From Psychroserpens sp. (GTDB taxonomy: Bacteria; Bacteroidota; Bacteroidia; Flavobacteriales; Flavobacteriaceae), in the NCBI GenBank assembly GCA_017643165.1, contig JAEPNY010000001.1:806001-870000 (forward strand): 64,000 bases of DNA, given 5' to 3'. The stretch's first letter is position 1. Each line of letters starts with the position of its first letter. Both the position numbers and the translations under genes were made by a program. Below, one piece after another: positions 62,300-64,000 of the stretch. The notes beneath the pieces are model-generated. The model saw nothing but the letters and a program-made list of their open reading frames with translations, did not search any database and was not told where the DNA came from.

Positions 62300-64000
62300 T
62301 TATTCGGTTTTTTGATAAACCACCTTCCCATCAAAAATGGTCATGACAATCTCAGTATCTAATATCTGATTTTCATCAACCGTCATGAGATCTTGATTAT
62401 AAATAGTAAAATCAGCGAGCTTCCCAGGGTGGATTGATCCCTTGATCTCTTCCTCAAAGGCGCCATAAGCAGCGTCAAGTGTATAGGATTTCAAGGCTTG
62501 CTCGCGTGTCATTTTTTGTTCTGGCTCGTATCCACCTTCAGGCATGCCTTGTAAAGTCTTACGACTTACACTTGCGTAAAAACTGGCGATTGGATTTATT
62601 GGTTCGACAGGAACATCAGTTCCATTTACAATAGGAACGCCACTTTGTAAGAGATCCTGCCACATGTATGCGCCTTCTTTAATTCGTTTTTCGCCTAAGC
62701 GATCAATTGCCCAAGGCCTGTCGGAAGACATGTGTACGGCTTGCATTGCAGGAATGACCTTTAACTCAGCAAAGCGTGGAATATCCTCTGGATGTAAATG
62801 CTGGGCATGTTCGATTCTAAATCTGTGATCGGTGCCTTTCTTTGATAATTCTGTTAAGGCCGCTTCATAGCGATCTAAAATCTCTCGATTTGCCCGATCA
62901 CCAATGGCGTGTGAACATACTTGGAAACCGTTTTGGAGTCCGCTTAGCGATGTTTCTTTTACAAATTCCATTGGCAGTGTTTCATGTCCGAAATGATCCG
63001 GTCGATCGGAGTATGGTTCTAAAAGCCAGGCGCCTCTCGAACCAAGAGCACCATCACAATTTAGCTTAACCGAACGTATCGTGAAACGATGATCAGGATC
63101 AACATTGATTCCTTTTTCATACCATTCATTAAGCAATTCTTTATCCCATCCTGTAAGCATAGCGTACATTCTGATATTCATCTTATCATTGGCTTTCATG
63201 TCATCGTACAACGCAATCGTTTCTCTACCAATGCCTGCATCATGGAAGCTTGTTATTCCATTTTTATAACAGGCTTTAATTGCTAGATCAAAGGCTTGTT
63301 TGTCAGATTCAGGTGTGTTTTCAGGAATATGACTTGTAATTAGGGTTTGTGCACGTTCATTAAATACACCTGTAGGTCTTCCAAATTCATCTACTAAAAC
63401 TTCTCCGCCTTCAATTTTATAAGATTTAATCCCTTCATCACTAAGTACGCGTAAGCCTGCAACTTCCATTGCTTTGGCATTGGCGAATCCTGCATGACCA
63501 CTCGCATGACGTAAATAAACAGGATTGTCAGGTGAAACTTCACTTAAACGATGATGTGTTTGAAAACCATTTACAAGTTCTTTAGGCATACTATCCCACT
63601 TACTTTGATGCCAACCGCGACCCGTGATCCATTCACCAGGTTTAGCTGTTTTCACACGTTCAGCAACAGCATCTATTATCTCTTGATAACTAGTGGTTTC
63701 TAAAAGATCCAATCGTAATTCATTATAGCCTAATCCCATAAAATGACCATGGCCTTCGATGAGACCTGGTGTCATGGTCTTGCCTTCAAGATCTAGAAGT
63801 TCAGTTTGATCATTTTTGAAACTTTCGGCTTCTGCCATACTACCAGCAAATAAAATTGTATTGTTCTTTACTGCGACAGCTTCAACAGTAGTCTGTGTAG
63901 AATCCACGGTATATATGGTTCCGCCATGGATAATCATAGTTGCGTAGTCTTGATCTTTTTTGGCACAAGAATTAAAAAAAAGAATGGCAATAGCCATTAC
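62300..64000 (-). CDS. Amidohydrolase family lipoprotein (YtcJ-like), 5' end cut by window edge
   Basis: At least 565 aa. Metal-dependent hydrolase of the amidohydrolase-3/YtcJ type: GLIEGHGHFMGLG (first metal HxH), ITSFHDAGIGR, CSHAIGDRANREIL and HAQHLHPED, NGTDVPVEPINPI. The N-terminus shows the end of a signal peptide with lipobox FFNSC, so the enzyme is lipid-anchored. The ATG at 63997 would leave a signal of only 10 residues before the Cys, so the true start probably lies beyond 64000. Substrate unknown. Confidence 0.9.
   Translation of the reverse strand, partial: VMAIAILFFNSCAKKDQDYATMIIHGGTIYTVDSTQTTVEAVAVKNNTILFAGSMAEAESFKNDQTELLDLEGKTMTPGLIEGHGHFMGLGYNELRLDLLETTSYQEIIDAVAERVKTAKPGEWITGRGWHQSKWDSMPKELVNGFQTHHRLSEVSPDNPVYLRHASGHAGFANAKAMEVAGLRVLSDEGIKSYKIEGGEVLVDEFGRPTGVFNERAQTLITSHIPENTPESDKQAFDLAIKACYKNGITSFHDAGIGRETIALYDDMKANDKMNIRMYAMLTGWDKELLNEWYEKGINVDPDHRFTIRSVKLNCDGALGSRGAWLLEPYSDRPDHFGHETLPMEFVKETSLSGLQNGFQVCSHAIGDRANREILDRYEAALTELSKKGTDHRFRIEHAQHLHPEDIPRFAELKVIPAMQAVHMSSDRPWAIDRLGEKRIKEGAYMWQDLLQSGVPIVNGTDVPVEPINPIASFYASVSRKTLQGMPEGGYEPEQKMTREQALKSYTLDAAYGAFEEEIKGSIHPGKLADFTIYNQDLMTVDENQILDTEIVMTIFDGKVVYQKTE

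Overview
The window reads as a contiguous piece of chromosome from a marine-type member of the Flavobacteriaceae (Bacteroidota). The evidence is the intact gliding/type IX secretion block gldK-gldL-gldM-gldN, an exosortase F (XrtF) locus, a SusC/CirA-type TonB-dependent receptor, many short lipoprotein signal peptides, low GC content, and promoters of the Bacteroidota form (TTG about 19-21 bases upstream of TAnnTTTG). I see no insertion sequence, prophage, CRISPR array or rRNA operon. The only RNA gene recognised with certainty is an initiator tRNA-Met near the right end.

Layout. 1-5.5 kb: kynurenine pathway (kmo, kynU), a YjdI-CDGSH iron-sulfur protein, a lipoprotein, a methyltransferase, msrA. 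4.8-10 kb: a coiled-coil protein of the C4 zinc-ribbon family that has lost its cysteines, a Nif3-like protein, lpxK, and a TPR hybrid histidine kinase. 10-15 kb: gapA and lipA, then a compact four-gene operon (67-residue Cys-rich protein, glycosyltransferase 2, sigma-70 family factor, Nramp-like transporter). 15-21.6 kb: aqpZ, a sigma/anti-sigma pair, murB with an aminotransferase, an aspartyl protease-PDZ protein, a DUF1573 protein. 21.8-24.9 kb: valS, then a 540-base gap holding a frameshifted gene remnant and an unexplained terminator. 25-32.2 kb: the cell-elongation operon purH-mreB-mreC-mreD-mrdA-rodA, all on the minus strand. 32.4-35 kb: two tandem FtsX/MacB-like permeases. 35-36.5 kb: an fRMsr-like GAF protein divergent from xrtF and its partner. 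36.5-39.6 kb: a probable metal (copper-like) cassette of HYC_CC_PP protein, TonB receptor and secreted HMA protein. 40-42.3 kb: groES-groEL. 42.4-47.2 kb: a six-gene minus-strand operon miaB, a sigma-54-type activator, a 63-residue ORF, lptE, a TPR protein, secG. 47.4-52.5 kb: a membrane protein, a lipoprotein, topA and a degenerate ureohydrolase. 52.6-57.3 kb: gldKLMN. 57.3-64 kb: an FAD oxidoreductase, DUF983, ABC-F ATPase, CPXCG protein, LRR protein, tRNA-fMet, and an amidohydrolase that runs off the right edge.

Much of the window is envelope biology: lipid A (lpxK), LPS export (lptE), peptidoglycan (murB, mrdA, rodA, mre), protein export (secG, T9SS core, XrtF). The most unusual points are enzymes with changed active sites (the zinc-ribbon family protein, the ureohydrolase, the Nramp-like transporter), three genes whose -7 element lies so close to the start codon that the mRNA should be leaderless, a broken gene behind valS, and plus-strand terminators that close no annotated gene.
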